Assembly (NCBI GenBank): GCA_007120565.1
Contig: SKNK01000065.1
Span: 1 to 6,779 of the forward strand
Direction of reading: 5' to 3'
Source of the DNA: Nitriliruptoraceae bacterium
GTDB taxonomy: Bacteria; Actinomycetota; Nitriliruptoria; Nitriliruptorales; Nitriliruptoraceae
Length of the DNA: 6,779 nucleotides
Under the pieces are notes generated by a model, which was not told the DNA's origin, searched no databases, and saw only the letters and a program-made list of their open reading frames with translations. How positions within the stretch are numbered: position 1 is the first letter of the stretch; each line of letters opens with the position of its first letter. Below, in pieces: positions 5,785 through 6,779 of the stretch. A program made the translations under genes and the position numbers.

Positions 5785-6779
5785 ACGTGTCGTCGAAGAC
5801 CGGGACCTCGTTGCCACTGCTCGCTCCCGGCCACGGCAAGCCGCGGGGACGCTCGCCCTTCGGCGCGGCGGCTCCCAGCATCCTGGCGGCCCTGGGCTAC
5901 GGCGCCGCCCTCGTGGTGTGGCTCGTCGCCGGAGACCTGCTGCCGGGCGGCCGGCCGTTCGCGGTGCACCTGTTCACGCTCGGCGTGCTCACCAACCTGG
6001 TGTTGACCTTCAGTGAGCACTTCTCCCGGACCGTGACGCGCACGGCAGGGGAGCGGGCCTGGTGGTGGCCGCTGGTCACCAACCTCGGCATCCTGCTGAT
6101 CCTCGTGGGGTTACCCACACGGTTCCTCCCGGCGATGGCTGCCGGGGCGACCATCATGATCGCGGTGGTGTTCCTCGCGTACGTCCGGCTCCGGCGGATG
6201 CGCAAGGCCGCGGTCGGGGCTCGGTTCGGGTGGATCGTCCGCATCTACGAACGCGCCCACGGTGCGTTCATCCACGGTGCGGTCCTGGGTGCCCTGATGG
6301 GGATCGGGGTGGTGACCGGGACCTGGTTCGGCGCGACCCGCGTCGCGCACCTGCATGCCAACGTGCTCGGGTGGGGCGGGTTGACCCTGCTCGCGACCCT
6401 GGTCTTCTTCGGACCCACGATGGCTCGGACGCGGATCGAACCGGGCGCTGACGCACGAGCGGCCCGGGTGCTCCGGCACGCCGCCACGGCCCTGAGCGTC
6501 GCCGTCCTGCTGCTCTTCCTCGGCGGTCTGGGTGGTGCCTGGACCACCGGGATGAACGCCGCGGCCGGGTTCGCGCTCGTCGTGTACGCGATCGCGACCA
6601 CGCTGGTGTGTCTACCGGTGGGACGCGCCGTGTGGAACGCGCGGGTCACCGCTGCTCGGCCGCTCGTGATCGGGGTCTGCGTGTGGTTCCCGTTGGTGGT
6701 GTGGGCCGATGCCGTGGTCGTCGCGACGGGGTCGTGGCGCTGGCTCGATGCGCTCGGTGTCGTGGCCCTCACCGGCGTG
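5781..6779 (+). CDS. Polytopic membrane protein, NnrS-like or NirK-fusion N-terminal domain (partial)
   Basis: The first 333 residues are present and the frame is open to the right edge. After a basic N-terminus (residues 1-28) there are about nine hydrophobic helices (near 30-50, 60-78, 97-112, 117-136, 161-180, 192-211, 236-252, 260-282, 291-316). Histidines sit at or in helix ends: H63 (FAVHLFTLG), H80, H160 and H165 (ERAHGAFIHG), and H190 and H192 (AHLHANVLGWGGL). This pattern recalls heme- or metal-binding membrane proteins of the NnrS type and the membrane part that precedes the cupredoxin domains in large actinobacterial copper nitrite reductases; I recognise the resemblance from memory of the families, not from a search. 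The catalytic part, if any, lies outside the window. The start is fixed by the ATGA overlap with the regulator gene. Confidence 0.7.
   Translation, partial: MNVSSKTGTSLPLLAPGHGKPRGRSPFGAAAPSILAALGYGAALVVWLVAGDLLPGGRPFAVHLFTLGVLTNLVLTFSEHFSRTVTRTAGERAWWWPLVTNLGILLILVGLPTRFLPAMAAGATIMIAVVFLAYVRLRRMRKAAVGARFGWIVRIYERAHGAFIHGAVLGALMGIGVVTGTWFGATRVAHLHANVLGWGGLTLLATLVFFGPTMARTRIEPGADARAARVLRHAATALSVAVLLLFLGGLGGAWTTGMNAAAGFALVVYAIATTLVCLPVGRAVWNARVTAARPLVIGVCVWFPLVVWADAVVVATGSWRWLDALGVVALTGV

Noticed and set aside
1..6779. Mobile elements, tRNA or rRNA genes
   Set aside because: No transposase or integrase frame, no terminal inverted repeats and no tRNA-like cloverleaf were recognised by eye.

Overview
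The window is GC-rich (roughly 70 percent by eye), uses GTG as well as ATG starts, and has one regulator that looks leaderless. This fits a high-GC actinobacterium, possibly a deep lineage; I cannot name a genus from sequence alone.

Layout, left to right. A universal stress protein (minus strand, cut by the left edge) diverges from a small DUF983 zinc-ribbon membrane protein (plus). A six-copy ~13-bp tandem repeat separates DUF983 from a convergent cupin protein (minus). The cupin diverges from an Rrf2-family regulator with a three-cysteine iron-sulphur motif (plus). Next come a convergent cupredoxin lipoprotein (minus) and, divergent from it, a heme A synthase (ctaA, plus) followed after 71 bp by a NarK-type nitrate/nitrite transporter (plus). 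A hairpin and an AT-rich promoter island then precede a two-gene unit: a SufR-like winged-helix regulator with a cysteine-rich C-terminal domain, overlapping by ATGA a histidine-bearing polytopic membrane protein that runs off the right edge.

From about 1500 onward the genes look like part of a nitrogen-oxide respiration or nitric-oxide response locus: a nitrate/nitrite carrier, a probable periplasmic-side copper electron carrier, two probable Fe-S regulators, and a membrane protein that resembles the N-terminal membrane part of actinobacterial copper nitrite reductase fusions or NnrS-like proteins. CtaA and DUF983 add a cytochrome oxidase assembly flavour. No catalytic reductase domain is visible in the window, so the denitrification reading is an inference.

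The most interesting non-coding signal is a shared 10-mer, AACGTTWAGT, found in three promoter regions: upstream of the Rrf2 gene, between the cupredoxin and ctaA, and upstream of the SufR-like gene. It ties the three transcription units into a candidate local regulon.
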